64,000 bases of DNA from Sphingomonas sp. Leaf20 (GCF_001421535.1 NZ_LMKN01000001.1:186001-250000); one strand, 5' to 3'; positions 48,291 through 61,604 are shown, numbered from the stretch's first letter. Notes: a model not told the origin generated them from the letters alone. Numbers and translations are program-made.

Positions 48291-48524
48291 ATGAGCAAGC
48301 TTCACCTCGTATTCGGCGGCCGCGTCAGCGACCCGCGCACCCTCGACTTTAATGATCTGAGCAAGATCGAATTCGTCGGCGTCTATCCCGACTATGCCAG
48401 CGCCGAGAAGGCGTGGCGTGCCGCAGCGCAGCGTACGGTCGACGACGCCGAGATGAAATTCGTCGTCGTCCACCTCCACCGCATGCTCGAGCCAAACCTC
48501 AACAGCACGCCCACTGCCGCTTAA
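48291..48524 (+). CDS. DUF4170 domain protein
   Basis: The 77-residue product begins MSKLHLVFGGRVSDPRTLDF and continues with VGVYPDYASAEKAWRAAAQR and MKFVVVHLHRMLEP, a full-length DUF4170 domain found across alphaproteobacteria. The function is not known. An AAGGACAG ribosome binding site precedes the ATG. It is followed by a family B repeat. Confidence 0.85.
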   Translation: MSKLHLVFGGRVSDPRTLDFNDLSKIEFVGVYPDYASAEKAWRAAAQRTVDDAEMKFVVVHLHRMLEPNLNSTPTAA

Positions 48525-48545
48525 ACGACTACCGCAAGCCCCGCC

Positions 48546-48575
48546 CGTCATCCTGACGAAAGTCAGGACCCAGTG
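48546..48575 (+). repeat. Family B repeat, single arm
   Basis: CGTCATCCTGACGAAAGTCAGGACCCAGTG without a partner arm, after the DUF4170 gene. Confidence 0.7.
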
Positions 48576-48629
48576 CCAAACACGGCCAACGCGGCATCTG
48601 TAGGTTGTCTGCCACCGCATGACGGGAGG

Positions 48630-48659
48630 GCGGGCGCGGGACGCCGTGTCCGCGCCCGC
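48630..48659. terminator. GC-rich hairpin between DUF4170 and rhomboid genes
   Basis: GCGGGCGCGG pairs with CCGCGCCCGC with a small bulge, in the gap between convergent genes and 12 bases from the rhomboid stop. It lacks a T-run, so its role as terminator is uncertain. Confidence 0.4.
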
Positions 48660-48670
48660 CGGGTAATCGA

Positions 48671-49321
48671 TCAGGCCGCCCGGTAACGCCACAGCAACAG
48701 CGGCCGCGCAAGTACTAGCCCCGCCAGAAATCCGCCGATATGCGCGCCGATCGCAATCGGCCCATTCGCACCGACCGACGCGCCAAACCCGGCCAGTCCC
48801 ATCAACAGTTGGATCCCGATCCATGCCGCGGCAAGCCACGCGACATGCACGACGCCAGCAGGCACCGGACCAATCGCTTTCGCGCGCCGCTCGCCGTACA
48901 ACAGCGCATAGGCGCCGACGACCGCCGAGATCGCGCCACTGGCGCCGATCATGGGAGCAACGGACTGCGGATCGAAGGCCCAGTGCCCCGCCGCTGCGAC
49001 ATACGCGCCCACAACGTACAGCAGCACCGTCTGCGGCGTCCCGATCGCGCGTTCGACGAACTGCCCGCAATAGACGAGCATCACCAAGTTGAGCAGGACA
49101 TGAGCCCATCCGCCATGGATCAGCGTCGCGGTCAGCGGCGTCGCCCAGGCGGGAACCGCGAACATGTGATCGACCGGCACGCCGGCCTCGCCCATCCGCA
49201 GCGGAATGAAGCCCGCGTTGACCGCCCAGTAGGGCAGCATCCCCGCAACCAGCAGAAATCCCGAGACGATGACCGTCACGATCGCGATGATCGCCGTCGC
49301 CCGCGTCTCGAAAAACGGCAT
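48671..49321 (-). CDS. Rhomboid family intramembrane serine protease
   Basis: The 216-residue product has six membrane helices. The catalytic Ser128 is in MIGASGAISAV and His195 in IAIGAHIGGFLAG. HGGWAHVLLNLVMLVYCG carries the conserved His-Asn of the oxyanion region. Substrates cannot be predicted. greA lies five bases upstream in the same direction, so they may be co-transcribed. Confidence 0.9.
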   Translation of the reverse strand: MPFFETRATAIIAIVTVIVSGFLLVAGMLPYWAVNAGFIPLRMGEAGVPVDHMFAVPAWATPLTATLIHGGWAHVLLNLVMLVYCGQFVERAIGTPQTVLLYVVGAYVAAAGHWAFDPQSVAPMIGASGAISAVVGAYALLYGERRAKAIGPVPAGVVHVAWLAAAWIGIQLLMGLAGFGASVGANGPIAIGAHIGGFLAGLVLARPLLLWRYRAA

Positions 49322-49326
49322 GGCGA

Positions 49327-49803
49327 TCAGATGAACTCGATCTTCGACACCACGTAATAGCGATCGCCCGCGGGCACCGTGACCTCGACTTCCTCGTCGA
49401 GCTTGCGACCGATCAGGCCACGCCCGAGCGGCGAATTGTACGAGATGCGGCCCGTCTTGGCGTTCGCCTCGGTCTGACCGACGATCTGATACGTCACCGG
49501 CTTGTCGTTCTCGTCGAGCAATGTGACCGTCGCGCCGAACACGACCTTGTCACCCGACAGGTCCTTGGGATCGATGATCTGCGCGCGGGACAGCTTGTCC
49601 TCGATGTCCGAGATCGATGCCTCGACCTGGCCCTGGCGTTCCTTCGCGGCATGATATTCCGCGTTTTCCGACAGGTCGCCATGCGCGCGCGCCTCTTCGA
49701 TCGCGTCGACGATCGTCGGACGTTCGGCTTTCAGGCGCTTAAGATCCGCACTCAGCGTCTCATAGCCTTCCTGCAGCATCGGCATCTTTTCGACGGTCGC
49801 CAT
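49327..49803 (-). CDS. greA: Transcription elongation factor GreA
   Basis: GreA rescues backtracked RNA polymerase by stimulating transcript cleavage. Two adjacent ATGs are possible; the second (49803) gives [20 protein letters not shown] and 158 residues with better spacing from GGGGACGAG. The acidic tip of the N-terminal coiled coil is in [13 protein letters not shown], and the C-terminal FKBP-like domain has [18 protein letters not shown]. It lies 72 bases after carB in the carA-carB-greA order seen in other Proteobacteria. Confidence 0.96.
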   Translation of the reverse strand: MATVEKMPMLQEGYETLSADLKRLKAERPTIVDAIEEARAHGDLSENAEYHAAKERQGQVEASISDIEDKLSRAQIIDPKDLSGDKVVFGATVTLLDENDKPVTYQIVGQTEANAKTGRISYNSPLGRGLIGRKLDEEVEVTVPAGDRYYVVSKIEFI

Positions 49804-49875
49804 CATCTCGTCCCCAAATTCATTACCCGACGCGGGGCGCGATGGCCCCGCCCACACATCACGCTCATGTCGGGA

Positions 49876-53207
<3,332 letters not shown>

Positions 53208-53208
<1 letters not shown>

Positions 53209-53954
53209 TACATAAGACCCATGATGGCTGCGATCAGCCTTTTTGCCATCTCGCCGATTGCGCCAGACGCAAATTTTTCTGCGAGATATCTCAAAGCAGG
53301 CAAAACTAGAGAAGAAAGTTTTGATAAGCGGAAAGCAGGTTGACTTATCAAAGTCTCTGCTGTTCTCAATTCACCATTTATAACGTCCTTTTCATCACCC
53401 AAAGCGATGGAGACTTCATTATTGCTGTCAAGCTCCTCCACCAGTCCATGGAAGTCAGACTCCATTACTTCTATTTCAGCCCGATTGTCCGACCGCGTTA
53501 CAATACGATCAGACGCCGGAATAAGATCATCGCTAGGGTTTACGCCGGTGGCGTCAGATTCGTCATCAACTGATGCGAGCGGGTCATTATGCAGGTCCAC
53601 CCAAAAATCAGTACTTCCAAACACCTTTTTGAACCACTCTACTCCACCGGAGAGGCCGTTAGAAACGAGCGCTTGATGTCCATTTTCTGATACGTAGCTC
53701 AACGCATCATCGGTCTTTGCGCCAAATAGACGAAGCATTTCGCCGGCATATTTGTCATTTATCACTGAAATTAGCCGCCAAGCTTCTAGCTGTCGGATAA
53801 CCTTTTCAGTCGCAAGGGCATCGATTTTCCACTTGTAGCGATCCTCCACAAGCTGCCCGAAATCTTCGCGATTTGTCGGCATACCTTGCGTTGTAGAAGC
53901 TGCTCGCAACGCGAACATAGCTGCCACGGTGAGGTAAGTTGTAGCGCTACTCAA
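53208..53954 (-). CDS. Unrecognised protein encoded between carA and carB
   Basis: The 248-residue product starts with TTG at 53954, inside the last eight bases of carA, with GGAGG six bases ahead. A later ATG at 53918 is the alternative. Its stop overlaps the carB start (TAATG). I see a probable helical, winged-helix-like part at about 27-75 ([19 protein letters not shown]). An acidic linker (125-145) leads to the motif [12 protein letters not shown] (146-157), a helix (158-180) and a hydrophobic C-terminal stretch (214-248, [20 protein letters not shown] onward). No signal peptide. GC content and codon use are clearly lower than in carA and carB, which suggests acquisition. Function unknown. 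Confidence 0.8.
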
Positions 53955-55227
53955 CTTTCGCCTCCAACAACTTAATAAACCGCTCGAACAGATACAGGCT
54001 ATCCTGCGGCCCCGGGCTCGCTTCCGGATGATACTGCACCGAAAACGCCGGCTTGTCTGTCAGCTCGAGCCCCGCATTCGACCCGTCGAACAGCGACACA
54101 TGCGTCTCGCGGACGTTCGCCGGCAGGCTGTCGCGCTCGACCGAGAAGCCGTGGTTCATGCTGGTGATCTCGACCGCGCCGTCGGACAGGCGCTTGACCG
54201 GATGGTTGGCGCCGCGGTGGCCCTGGAACATCTTGGTCGTGGTCGCGCCGACCGCGAGGCCGAGAAGCTGATGGCCGAGGCAAATGCCGAACAGCGGCTT
54301 GCCCGTCTCGAGCAGCTGGCGGATCACCGGCACGGCGTATTCGGCCGTAGCAGCGGGATCGCCGGGGCCGTTCGACAGGAAGATGCCGTCGGGGGCGAGC
54401 GCCATCACCTCGTCATAGGTCGCAGTGGCGGGCACGACGGACACCTTCGCGCCCGCCGCGACGAGGTTGCGGAAGATGTTGCGCTTCGAGCCGTAATCGA
54501 TCGCGACGACATGCGGGCGGGCCGCGCTCGCGACGGGGGCATCGCCTTCGCTCGACCCGGACGATTGGGGCGACGCATCCCCTTCCCCGTTCGTGCTGAG
54601 CGCAGTCGAAGCACCGCTCTCCCCATAGCCGAACCCAAGCCGCCACGTGCCGCCCGGCGCCTGATCGCCCCAGCCATAATGCATCTCGGTCGACACGCCC
54701 TTGGCGAGGTCCATGCCCTCGAGCCCCGGCCAGCCCCGCGCCATCGCCAGCAATGCGGCCACGTCGAATTCGCCGCTCGCCGAATGCGCGATCACGCCGT
54801 TGGGCGCGCCGCCGACGCGGATCCGCCGCGTCAGCGCGCGCGTGTCGATCCCCGACAGGCCGATCCGCGCATGCCGCTTCATCCAGCCGTCGAGGCCCTC
54901 GACGGCGCGGAAGCTGGACGGCTGCGTCACGTCCTCGCGGACGATGATGCCCAGCGCGTGCGGGTCGTCCGCCTCGATATCGTCGGGGTTCGCGCCGACG
55001 TTGCCAATGTGCGGAAAGGTGAAGCAGATCATCTGCCCGGCGAAGGACGGATCGGTCAGCACCTCCTGGTATCCGGTCATCGCGGTGTGGAAGCACACCT
55101 CGCCGACCGCCTCGCCCTCGGCGCCGAACCCGCGCCCCCAGATCACGTCGCCATTGGCAAGCACGAGTACGCCGGTCGCGCCGGCGGGCTTTGCCGAAGA
55201 CATGGGTGTAGGCTGGGCGTCGGCCAT
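53947..55227 (-). CDS. carA: Carbamoyl-phosphate synthase small subunit
   Basis: CarA is the glutaminase subunit feeding ammonia to CarB. Starting at the ATG at 55227 (MADAQPTPMSSAKPAG) it has 426 residues; an in-frame GTG at 55239 and an ATG at 55203 are alternatives. GVLVLANGDVIWGRGFGAEG opens the N-terminal domain. The amidotransferase domain has FLSNGPGDP, the nucleophile Cys in GICLGHQLLGLA, and the final His and Glu in VQYHPEASPGPQDS. A Ser/Gly-rich insert (TNGEGDASPQSSGSSEGDAP) between the domains is unusual. Between it and carB lies an unknown gene. Confidence 0.96.
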   Translation of the reverse strand: MADAQPTPMSSAKPAGATGVLVLANGDVIWGRGFGAEGEAVGEVCFHTAMTGYQEVLTDPSFAGQMICFTFPHIGNVGANPDDIEADDPHALGIIVREDVTQPSSFRAVEGLDGWMKRHARIGLSGIDTRALTRRIRVGGAPNGVIAHSASGEFDVAALLAMARGWPGLEGMDLAKGVSTEMHYGWGDQAPGGTWRLGFGYGESGASTALSTNGEGDASPQSSGSSEGDAPVASAARPHVVAIDYGSKRNIFRNLVAAGAKVSVVPATATYDEVMALAPDGIFLSNGPGDPAATAEYAVPVIRQLLETGKPLFGICLGHQLLGLAVGATTTKMFQGHRGANHPVKRLSDGAVEITSMNHGFSVERDSLPANVRETHVSLFDGSNAGLELTDKPAFSVQYHPEASPGPQDSLYLFERFIKLLEAKVE

Positions 55228-55367
55228 CAGGCTGGGCACTCTCTTTACGTTGACGATGTCGCTAAGTGGTGTCCGCTAAGGCCGGCGTGCCGCAGCGTCA
55301 ATCTGTTAAACCTTGGCTCGACGCGCTATCGCGTCCGGCTATCCCGAACCGCCCGAAAGACCCGTAT

Positions 55368-55820
55368 ATGATTCGCGACGACATCAAGGCCGCGCAGCTC
55401 ACCGCGATGAAGGCCGGCGACAAGGAGAGCCGCAACGCCATCTCGTTGATCCAGGCCGCAATCAAGAACCGCGACATCGAGGCGCGGACCGGCAAGGCGC
55501 CCGAGAGCGACGACGCGCTGGTGATCGAAGTGCTCCAGAAGATGGTCAAGCAGCGCCGCGAGTCGATCGAAATGTTTTCGAACGGCGGCCGCCAGGAACT
55601 CGCCGACGCCGAGGCCGCGGAGGTCGCGGTGATCGAACGATTCCTGCCAGCCCAGATGGACGAGGCGGAAACGACGGCCGCGATCCTGACGATCAAGGAT
55701 GAACTCGGCGCGACCGGCATGAAGGACATGGGCCGCGTCATGGCCGAACTGAAGGCGCGCCACGCGAGCGAACTCGACATGAGCAAGGCAAGCGGCCTGG
55801 TGAAGGCGGCGCTGTCTTAA
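55368..55820 (+). CDS. GatB/YqeY domain-containing protein
   Basis: The 150-residue product starts MIRDDIKAAQLTAMKAGDKE. It contains LQKMVKQRRESIEMFSNGGRQELADAE-like sequence and the FLPAQMDEAE and GMKDMGRVMAELK stretches of the YqeY family. The fold resembles the tail of the amidotransferase subunit GatB and is thought to bind tRNA. It often precedes dnaG-rpoD in alphaproteobacteria, as here. Confidence 0.9.
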   Translation: MIRDDIKAAQLTAMKAGDKESRNAISLIQAAIKNRDIEARTGKAPESDDALVIEVLQKMVKQRRESIEMFSNGGRQELADAEAAEVAVIERFLPAQMDEAETTAAILTIKDELGATGMKDMGRVMAELKARHASELDMSKASGLVKAALS

Positions 55821-55830
55821 GAAGATTTTG

Positions 55831-55996
55831 TGCGCGCGGAGGCGCGGAGACGCGGAGACGCGGAGGTGTTGCGCTCGCCGGGAGCGGGCGAGCACCACTG
55901 TCGCCGCGCAGCGGCAGGGTAGATCGACATTTGCGCTGACGCGCAGCAGAAGCCCCGGACGCACCCCCTCCGCGCCTCCGCGCCTCCGCGCGAACA
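55831..55996 (+). repeat. Intergenic element with GCGGAGACGCGGAG tandem units
   Basis: Short tandem units GCGCGGAGGCGCGGAGACGC at the left end face the reverse complement CTCCGCGCCTCCGCGCCTCC at the right end, about 100 bases apart. The element fills most of the 246-base gap between the YqeY gene and dnaG. The middle contains a smaller inverted pair (GCTCGCCGGGAGCGGGCGAGC). No gene is seen. Confidence 0.65.
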
Positions 55997-56066
55997 AACC
56001 CTGCTTCTTCTCCTCTTCGGATTGCAGGTATCACCCCAATAGTGATACCGAGCTATACTCGCGCGC

Positions 56067-57929
56067 ATGGCCCTGACCCCGCAATTTCTGGACGAGCTGC
56101 GCGGCCGCACGTCGCTGTCGGCGCTGATCGGCAAGACCACCAAGCTCACCAAGGCCGGGCGTGAGCACAAGGGCTGCTGCCCGTTCCATAACGAGAAGAC
56201 GCCCAGCTTCTACGTCAACGACGACAAGGGCTTCTACCACTGCTTCGGCTGTTCCGCGCATGGCGACGCGATCAAGTGGATGACCGACCAGCGCGGCCTG
56301 CCGTTCATGGACGCGGTCAAGGAGCTCGCCCAGGCCGCCGGGCTCGACATGCCCGCGATGGACCGCCAGTCCGCCGCCAAGGCCGAACGCGCCAAGGGCC
56401 TGCACGAGGTGATGTCCGACGCCGCCGACTGGTTCGTCGAGCAGTTGAACGGCCTTGCGGGCAACGACGCCCGTGCGCTGCTCGACCGCCGCGGTATCAC
56501 CCCCGAGACCGCGCGCGCATTCGGCATGGGGTTCGCCCCCGACAGCCGCGGCAAGCTGAAAGCCGCGCTGAAAACATACGGCGACCCGATGCTCGTCGAA
56601 TCCGGCATGCTGATCAACGTCGAGGGCAAGGACCCGTATGACCGGTTCCGCGGCCGGCTGATGATCCCGATCCGCGACCCGCGCGGCCGGACGATCGCGT
56701 TCGGCGGGCGCGTGCTCGACGGCGGCGAGCCCAAATATCTCAACTCCCCCGACACCCCACTCTTCGACAAGGGCCGCACGCTCTACAATCTCGACCGCGC
56801 CGCCCCCGCGTCGCGGAAATCGGGCCGCGTCCTCGTCGTCGAAGGCTATATGGACGTCATCGCGCTCGCCCAGGCCGGGTTTGGCGAAGCGGTCGCCCCG
56901 CTCGGCACCGCGCTGACCGAGGCACAGCTCGAACGGCTGTGGCGGATGGTCGACGTCCCCCTCCTCTGCTTCGACGGCGACTCTGCCGGGCAGAAGGCCG
57001 CGCTCAGGGCCGCACACCGCGCGCTCCCCCTGCTCGCCCCAGGCCGCAGCCTCGCCTTCGTCACGCTCCCGCAAGGCCAGGATCCCGACGACCTCGTCCG
57101 CTCGGGCGGCCCCGCCGCCTTCGAAGCGCTGCTCAAGACCCCCGAACCGCTCGTCGAGCGCCTCTGGGCGTCCGAAGTCGCCGCCGAGGCACTCGACACC
57201 CCCGAACAGCGCGCCGGCCTCAAGCGCCGCCTCCACGAGCTCGCGGAAGGCATCGCCGACGCATCGGTGAAACAGGAATACCAGTCCGAGTTCAAGGACC
57301 GCTTCTACAAGCACTTCAAACCCGTCCGCGCGCCCTTCGTCCCCCGCGGCGAACGCCCGAAAGGCGGGTGGAAGCCCCCCGCCGCGCCCGTCACCGAGGA
57401 TGCGAAGGCGTTTCTCGCCACCGGAATCGACCGTGTGCTGGCGAAGGCCGTGCTCGCCGGGCTGATCCGCCATCCCGTTGAGATCGCCCGCCACATGGAG
57501 GTGCTGGGCCCGCTGCAACTCATCGACGGCGCGCTCGGCCGGCTGTTCGAGGCGGTCGTCGATGTTGCACTTGAGGACCAGAAGCTTGATAGCGGCCGCT
57601 TGCTCACCATATTGGCGAGGTCCGGTTTCAATTCAGTCGCGAGTGACCTGTTGAGAGCCGATACGATGCCCTACTCGTTCACGCAGACCACGGCCGATCC
57701 CGCCCGCGTCCGCGCCGACCTAGACGAGGCGATCGCGATCATGGTCGCGCGTCCCGAGGTCGATGCGGCGCTCAAACAGGCGACCGCGGCGATGCAGACG
57801 CACTTCACCGAAAGCGCGTTCGAACGACAAGTGGCTATGGTAAGAGAGAAACAGGCGTTGGAAGTCCGACTTGCAAATCTTGTACAGTCGAACGAAGACG
57901 CCCGAGCGTTGGGTACCGAGGGCGATTGA
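56067..57929 (+). CDS. dnaG: DNA primase
   Basis: DnaG makes RNA primers for replication. The 620-residue product has the CHC2 zinc finger ([15 protein letters not shown] and [13 protein letters not shown], about 38-66). The catalytic core has the [12 protein letters not shown] segment and TOPRIM motifs [18 protein letters not shown] and [13 protein letters not shown] helicase-binding C-terminal part follows. Its stop overlaps the rpoD ATG (TGATG). The order yqeY-dnaG-rpoD replaces the rpsU-dnaG-rpoD order of E. coli. Confidence 0.97.
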   Translation: MALTPQFLDELRGRTSLSALIGKTTKLTKAGREHKGCCPFHNEKTPSFYVNDDKGFYHCFGCSAHGDAIKWMTDQRGLPFMDAVKELAQAAGLDMPAMDRQSAAKAERAKGLHEVMSDAADWFVEQLNGLAGNDARALLDRRGITPETARAFGMGFAPDSRGKLKAALKTYGDPMLVESGMLINVEGKDPYDRFRGRLMIPIRDPRGRTIAFGGRVLDGGEPKYLNSPDTPLFDKGRTLYNLDRAAPASRKSGRVLVVEGYMDVIALAQAGFGEAVAPLGTALTEAQLERLWRMVDVPLLCFDGDSAGQKAALRAAHRALPLLAPGRSLAFVTLPQGQDPDDLVRSGGPAAFEALLKTPEPLVERLWASEVAAEALDTPEQRAGLKRRLHELAEGIADASVKQEYQSEFKDRFYKHFKPVRAPFVPRGERPKGGWKPPAAPVTEDAKAFLATGIDRVLAKAVLAGLIRHPVEIARHMEVLGPLQLIDGALGRLFEAVVDVALEDQKLDSGRLLTILARSGFNSVASDLLRADTMPYSFTQTTADPARVRADLDEAIAIMVARPEVDAALKQATAAMQTHFTESAFERQVAMVREKQALEVRLANLVQSNEDARALGTEGD

Positions 57930-59956
57930 TGGCTAAGGCGAACATGGCGGAACCCGCCGAGACGAACGACACCGGCGATGCGCCACTGATCGACATGAAC
58001 GATGCGTCGATCAAGAAGGTCATCGCGCGCGCCAAGAAGCGCGGCTACATCACCTATGATCAGCTCAACGAAGCCTTGCCGCAGGGCGAGATGTCGTCCG
58101 ACCAGATCGAGGACATCAGCGCCGCGCTGAGCGAGATGGGCATCAACATCGTCGACAACGACGAAGCTGGCGAGGAAGGCGAGGCCGAGCCCGCCAAGGA
58201 CGACGACGACGAGCCGGAGACCGCCGACGCGGAAGCCGACGCGGGTCCCGCGATCGAGAAGAAGAAGGAGACCGTCGATCGCACCGACGATCCGGTCCGC
58301 ATGTATCTGCGCGAGATGGGCGCGGTCGAGCTGCTCAGCCGCGAGGGTGAGATCGCCATCGCCAAGCGGATCGAGGCGGGTCGCGACACCATGATCCTCG
58401 GCCTGTGCGAATCGCCGATCACCTTCAACGCGATCATCGACTGGTCGACCGCGCTCAACGAGGGCACGATGCAGCTGCGCGAGATCATGGATCTCGACGC
58501 GATGCTCTCGAAGGACCCCGCGCCCGAGGCGATGGCCGAAGACGGCGAGGCCGACGACGGCGAGATCAGCGAAAAGAACGCCGGCCCCTCGTTCAAGGAA
58601 GAGGCCGAGCCCGAAGAGCCGTCCGCCGACGAGGACGAGGACGGCGAGCGCCGCACCCCGCGCGCGTCGGACGACGAGGAGGAGGACAACACCCTCAGCC
58701 TCGCGCAGATGGAAGAGCAGCTCAAGCCGATCGCGCTCGAGCGGTTCGCCAACATCACCGCGCTCTACAAGAAGTTCAGCAAGATCCAGCAATCGCGCGT
58801 CGACGCGATGGGCATCGGCGGCGAGTTTTCCGCGGCCGACGAGCGCAAGTATCAGAAGCTGCGCGAGGAACTCACGGCGGAAGTCGAGAGCGTCCAGTTT
58901 CACAACGCCAAGATCGAATATCTCGTCGATCAGCTCTATGCCTATAACCGTCGCCTGACCGCTCTCGGCGGCCAGATGCTGCGCCTCGCCGAGCGCCATA
59001 AGGTGCCGCGCAAGGACTTCCTCGATCGCTATATCGGTCACGAGATCGACGAGAACTGGCTGGCGACGGTCAACAAGGTCGACAAGAAGTGGACCGCGTT
59101 CGTCGCCAACGAGAGCGAGGCGGTCGAGCGCATCCGCGCCGAGATCGCCGACATCACGCAGCAGACCGGCATGGCGCTCACCGAGTTCCGCCGGATCGTC
59201 AACATGGTCCAGAAAGGCGAGCGCGAGGCGCGTATCGCCAAGAAGGAAATGGTCGAGGCGAACCTGCGTCTCGTGATCTCGATCGCCAAGAAATACACGA
59301 ACCGCGGTCTTCAGTTCCTGGATCTCATCCAGGAGGGCAATATCGGCCTGATGAAGGCGGTCGACAAGTTCGAGTATCGCCGCGGCTACAAGTTCAGCAC
59401 CTATGCGACCTGGTGGATCCGCCAGGCGATCACCCGCTCGATCGCCGATCAGGCCCGCACGATCCGCATCCCGGTCCACATGATCGAGACGATCAACAAG
59501 CTGGTCCGCACCAGCCGCCAGTTCCTCCACGAGCAGGGCCGCGAGCCGACCCCGGAGGAGATGGCCGAACGCCTCTCCATGCCGCTCGAGAAGGTCCGCA
59601 AGGTGATGAAGATCGCCAAGGAGCCGATCAGTCTCGAAACGCCGATCGGCGACGAGGAGGATAGCCACCTCGGCGACTTCATCGAGGACAAGAACGCGAT
59701 CATCCCGGTCGATGCCGCGATCCAGGCGAACCTCAAGGAAACCGTCACGCGCGTGCTGGCGAGCCTCACCCCGCGTGAGGAACGCGTTCTGCGGATGCGG
59801 TTCGGCATCGGCATGAACACCGATCACACGCTCGAGGAAGTCGGCCAGCAGTTCAGCGTGACCCGTGAGCGCATCCGCCAGATCGAGGCGAAGGCGCTGC
59901 GCAAGCTGAAGCATCCGAGCCGGAGCCGGAAAATGCGGAGCTTCCTCGACCAGTAA
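57929..59956 (+). CDS. rpoD: RNA polymerase sigma factor RpoD (sigma-70)
   Basis: This is the housekeeping sigma factor. The ATG at 57929 gives 675 residues; an in-frame TTG one codon earlier is less likely. Region 1.1 ([20 protein letters not shown]) is followed by an acidic linker, region 1.2 ([20 protein letters not shown]) and a large non-conserved insert. Next come regions 2.1-2.4 ([20 protein letters not shown] and [20 protein letters not shown]), region 3 (HMIETINKL) and region 4.2 ([20 protein letters not shown]). A strong terminator follows. Confidence 0.98.
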   Translation: MAKANMAEPAETNDTGDAPLIDMNDASIKKVIARAKKRGYITYDQLNEALPQGEMSSDQIEDISAALSEMGINIVDNDEAGEEGEAEPAKDDDDEPETADAEADAGPAIEKKKETVDRTDDPVRMYLREMGAVELLSREGEIAIAKRIEAGRDTMILGLCESPITFNAIIDWSTALNEGTMQLREIMDLDAMLSKDPAPEAMAEDGEADDGEISEKNAGPSFKEEAEPEEPSADEDEDGERRTPRASDDEEEDNTLSLAQMEEQLKPIALERFANITALYKKFSKIQQSRVDAMGIGGEFSAADERKYQKLREELTAEVESVQFHNAKIEYLVDQLYAYNRRLTALGGQMLRLAERHKVPRKDFLDRYIGHEIDENWLATVNKVDKKWTAFVANESEAVERIRAEIADITQQTGMALTEFRRIVNMVQKGEREARIAKKEMVEANLRLVISIAKKYTNRGLQFLDLIQEGNIGLMKAVDKFEYRRGYKFSTYATWWIRQAITRSIADQARTIRIPVHMIETINKLVRTSRQFLHEQGREPTPEEMAERLSMPLEKVRKVMKIAKEPISLETPIGDEEDSHLGDFIEDKNAIIPVDAAIQANLKETVTRVLASLTPREERVLRMRFGIGMNTDHTLEEVGQQFSVTRERIRQIEAKALRKLKHPSRSRKMRSFLDQ

Positions 59957-59985
59957 GGGTTGCGGAATATCTGATCAAACGAACG

Positions 59986-60018
59986 GGCCGCGGTGGAAAC
60001 ACCGCGGCCTTTTTCGTT
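59986..60018 (+). terminator. Rho-independent terminator of dnaG-rpoD
   Basis: A perfect 10-bp stem GGCCGCGGTG/CACCGCGGCC with a GAAA tetraloop is followed by TTTTTCGTTATT. It lies 29 bases after the rpoD stop codon. Confidence 0.95.
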
Positions 60019-60535
60019 ATTGTACCGGGGTCAATGCGAGAAAGCATCGGCTCCGATATCCCCCGAACAACGACGAGCCGGCGTTCGCAAGACACCCGCC
60101 CTTCCCTGTTCTCCCGCGAAGGCGGGAGCCCAGTCTGGATCCCCGCCTACGCGGGGAAACAAGTTTGATTTGGCCGAAAGGGATAATCCCCGAAAGCAGC
60201 CGCACAAACTTGCATGAGGTTACCGCCACCCTCGGCCCGTCGGCGCTTCTCACAGCCTCGGCAGACCTTGCTGTACGGAGCCGATGGCTGATTGTTTGGC
60301 GATAGTGATACGTCCTGCGGGTATGGAGAACCACGTGCGTTATCCAAGCCGCACTAGGCGTGTCATAATGGTGGCAGCCATCGAGGGCCGCATGGAGATT
60401 AACCGCGCCTGACTTCGTCGTAGGACACCCTCGCATAACCATAGCGGTTTCACGTCGTGAGCGTATTAGGTACTCAAAAGCATTATACCGCCAGTACACC
60501 GGACGATTCCCAACCACCAAGATTGGAAGCAGACG
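60019..60535 (+). other. Gene-poor stretch after the rpoD terminator
   Basis: Apart from the family D repeat, I find no gene. From about 60165 on, the base composition drops to that of the unknown gene that follows. A minus-strand frame through this region includes the repeat and reads unlike protein. The promoter of the next gene must be here, but no clear boxes are seen. Confidence 0.45.
60110..60158 (+). repeat. Inverted repeat, family D, copy 2
   Basis: TCTCCCGCGAAGGCGGGAGCC-CAGTCTGGAT-CCCCGCCTACGCGGGGAAA, closely similar to the copy between trpF and trpB. Confidence 0.75.
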
Positions 60536-61297
60536 TTGGACCCTCCTGGCCGTAGCCCCTATTGGCATGACGAGCAGCAACTTGAGGCGGAGGCCTACGC
60601 TTGGTTTAACGACCTGTTTTATGATCCCGAGGCTGAACGCGCGGCTGGCATAACGCGGAGATACCGATGGCTGCCGCAAGATACGATTGCGCCTTATGAA
60701 GTTTTGCAGTCTCGGTATGGAAAAACGATGGATCCGTGGCTTATTCGAGACATAAGCGACCGCCTATCCGAAACGTCATCGAACTGGCGTTCGAGACCTG
60801 ATGAATTTACCGACAAAAATGAGCTCCCCAGCCCCCAAGCAGAAACAACAAGGCCAAATGAGGTTGAGGTCGAGCGGGAGGCCTTTCTAGCAGCTATCGC
60901 GGCTTTGGAAGCGGCGGTTACAGCTATAAATGATCCTAAGCCGCGGTTCGGGCATAACATGCCGCCCGAGGGGTTGGACTATGATCCTGTATTGCGACAA
61001 GAGTTAGCCGATTTAGTCGTAACCATCAAACGGATGAAGCAACAGGCAAAGTCCCCCGCTCCTGACACGCAGGCTATAATAGAGGGACAAGGCAAGCTAT
61101 CAAAGTTTGCGCAGACGGCGATGACTTGGGGCGGGGGACGGGGCACCAAGTTCACCGATGCCATGCTAGAAACTAGCGGAAAGGCACTAGGTGCCGCCTT
61201 GATTCTAAAGATAACCGGGATACTGCCAGAGGTGTATGCCGTTATCGCCGCCGCCGCGAAGTTCGTTGGAGCAATAACGCATTCACTAACTGGTTAG
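60536..61297 (+). CDS. Unrecognised protein with GHNMPPEG motif and hydrophobic C-terminus
   Basis: The 253-residue product is taken to start with TTG at 60536, where TTGGAAG supplies a ribosome binding site; there is no ATG before residue 65, and the frame is closed 67 bases upstream. Residues 8-100 are acidic and aromatic-rich (WHDEQQLEAEAYAWFNDLFY). A helix (108-131) leads to RFGHNMPPEGLDYDP (137-151), a second helix (152-171), and a hydrophobic C-terminal stretch (216-247, LGAALILKITGILPEVYAVI onward). No signal peptide. GC content is much lower than in rpoD. I recall similar GHN-PPE motifs in unnamed alphaproteobacterial proteins. Function unknown. Confidence 0.72.
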   Translation: MDPPGRSPYWHDEQQLEAEAYAWFNDLFYDPEAERAAGITRRYRWLPQDTIAPYEVLQSRYGKTMDPWLIRDISDRLSETSSNWRSRPDEFTDKNELPSPQAETTRPNEVEVEREAFLAAIAALEAAVTAINDPKPRFGHNMPPEGLDYDPVLRQELADLVVTIKRMKQQAKSPAPDTQAIIEGQGKLSKFAQTAMTWGGGRGTKFTDAMLETSGKALGAALILKITGILPEVYAVIAAAAKFVGAITHSLTG

Positions 61298-61323
61298 CCT
61301 CCGAGCAGTATCTTTATCAATTT

Positions 61324-61342
61324 TCCCCCGCCAGGGGGAGGA
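61324..61342. repeat. Truncated family A repeat
   Basis: TCCCCCGCCAGGGGGAGGA, only the inner hairpin of the family A element, 27 bases after the unknown gene. Confidence 0.6.
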
Positions 61343-61371
61343 ATTACGTTCGAACCGAGCCAACAATTCCT

Positions 61372-61557
61372 TCAAAGCCCCGCCTGATCCTCTTCAACAA
61401 CCGCTACGACGTCCTCAGTCAATTCACCGACGGGGGCTCGCCGACGCCGCCCGCGACGCTGGCGTAGTTCGTCGATGTGACGAGCGCACGCTTGGCCCAA
61501 GACGTTCAGGATCATGCGCAGGGATCCAACCTCGACACGGATATCGTGCCGGCACAA
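61372..61557 (-). CDS. Possible small protein or gene remnant
   Basis: A 61-codon frame from a TTG, with coding-like G/C preference at third positions: HDIRVEVGSLRMILNVLGQA then an Arg-rich stretch and GELTEDVVAVVEEDQAG. No ribosome binding site is seen, and the frame extends a little further upstream without an ATG. It may be the 3' end of a decayed gene in an otherwise empty 307-base gap. Confidence 0.25.
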   Translation of the reverse strand: MCRHDIRVEVGSLRMILNVLGQACARHIDELRQRRGRRRRAPVGELTEDVVAVVEEDQAGL

Positions 61558-61604
61558 GGAATTGCCCGCCCGGTTGCTCGCTGGCGCATCCCCGCATAGT
61601 GGTC

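Noticed and set aside
57671..59914. A 747-codon minus-strand frame opposite rpoD
   Set aside because: Antisense of a secure sigma factor gene with a repetitive Leu/Asp/Val-rich translation and no start signal.
60017..60679. Minus-strand frame after rpoD
   Set aside because: Part of it is the family D repeat read in translation; no ribosome binding site and it overlaps the start of a better gene.
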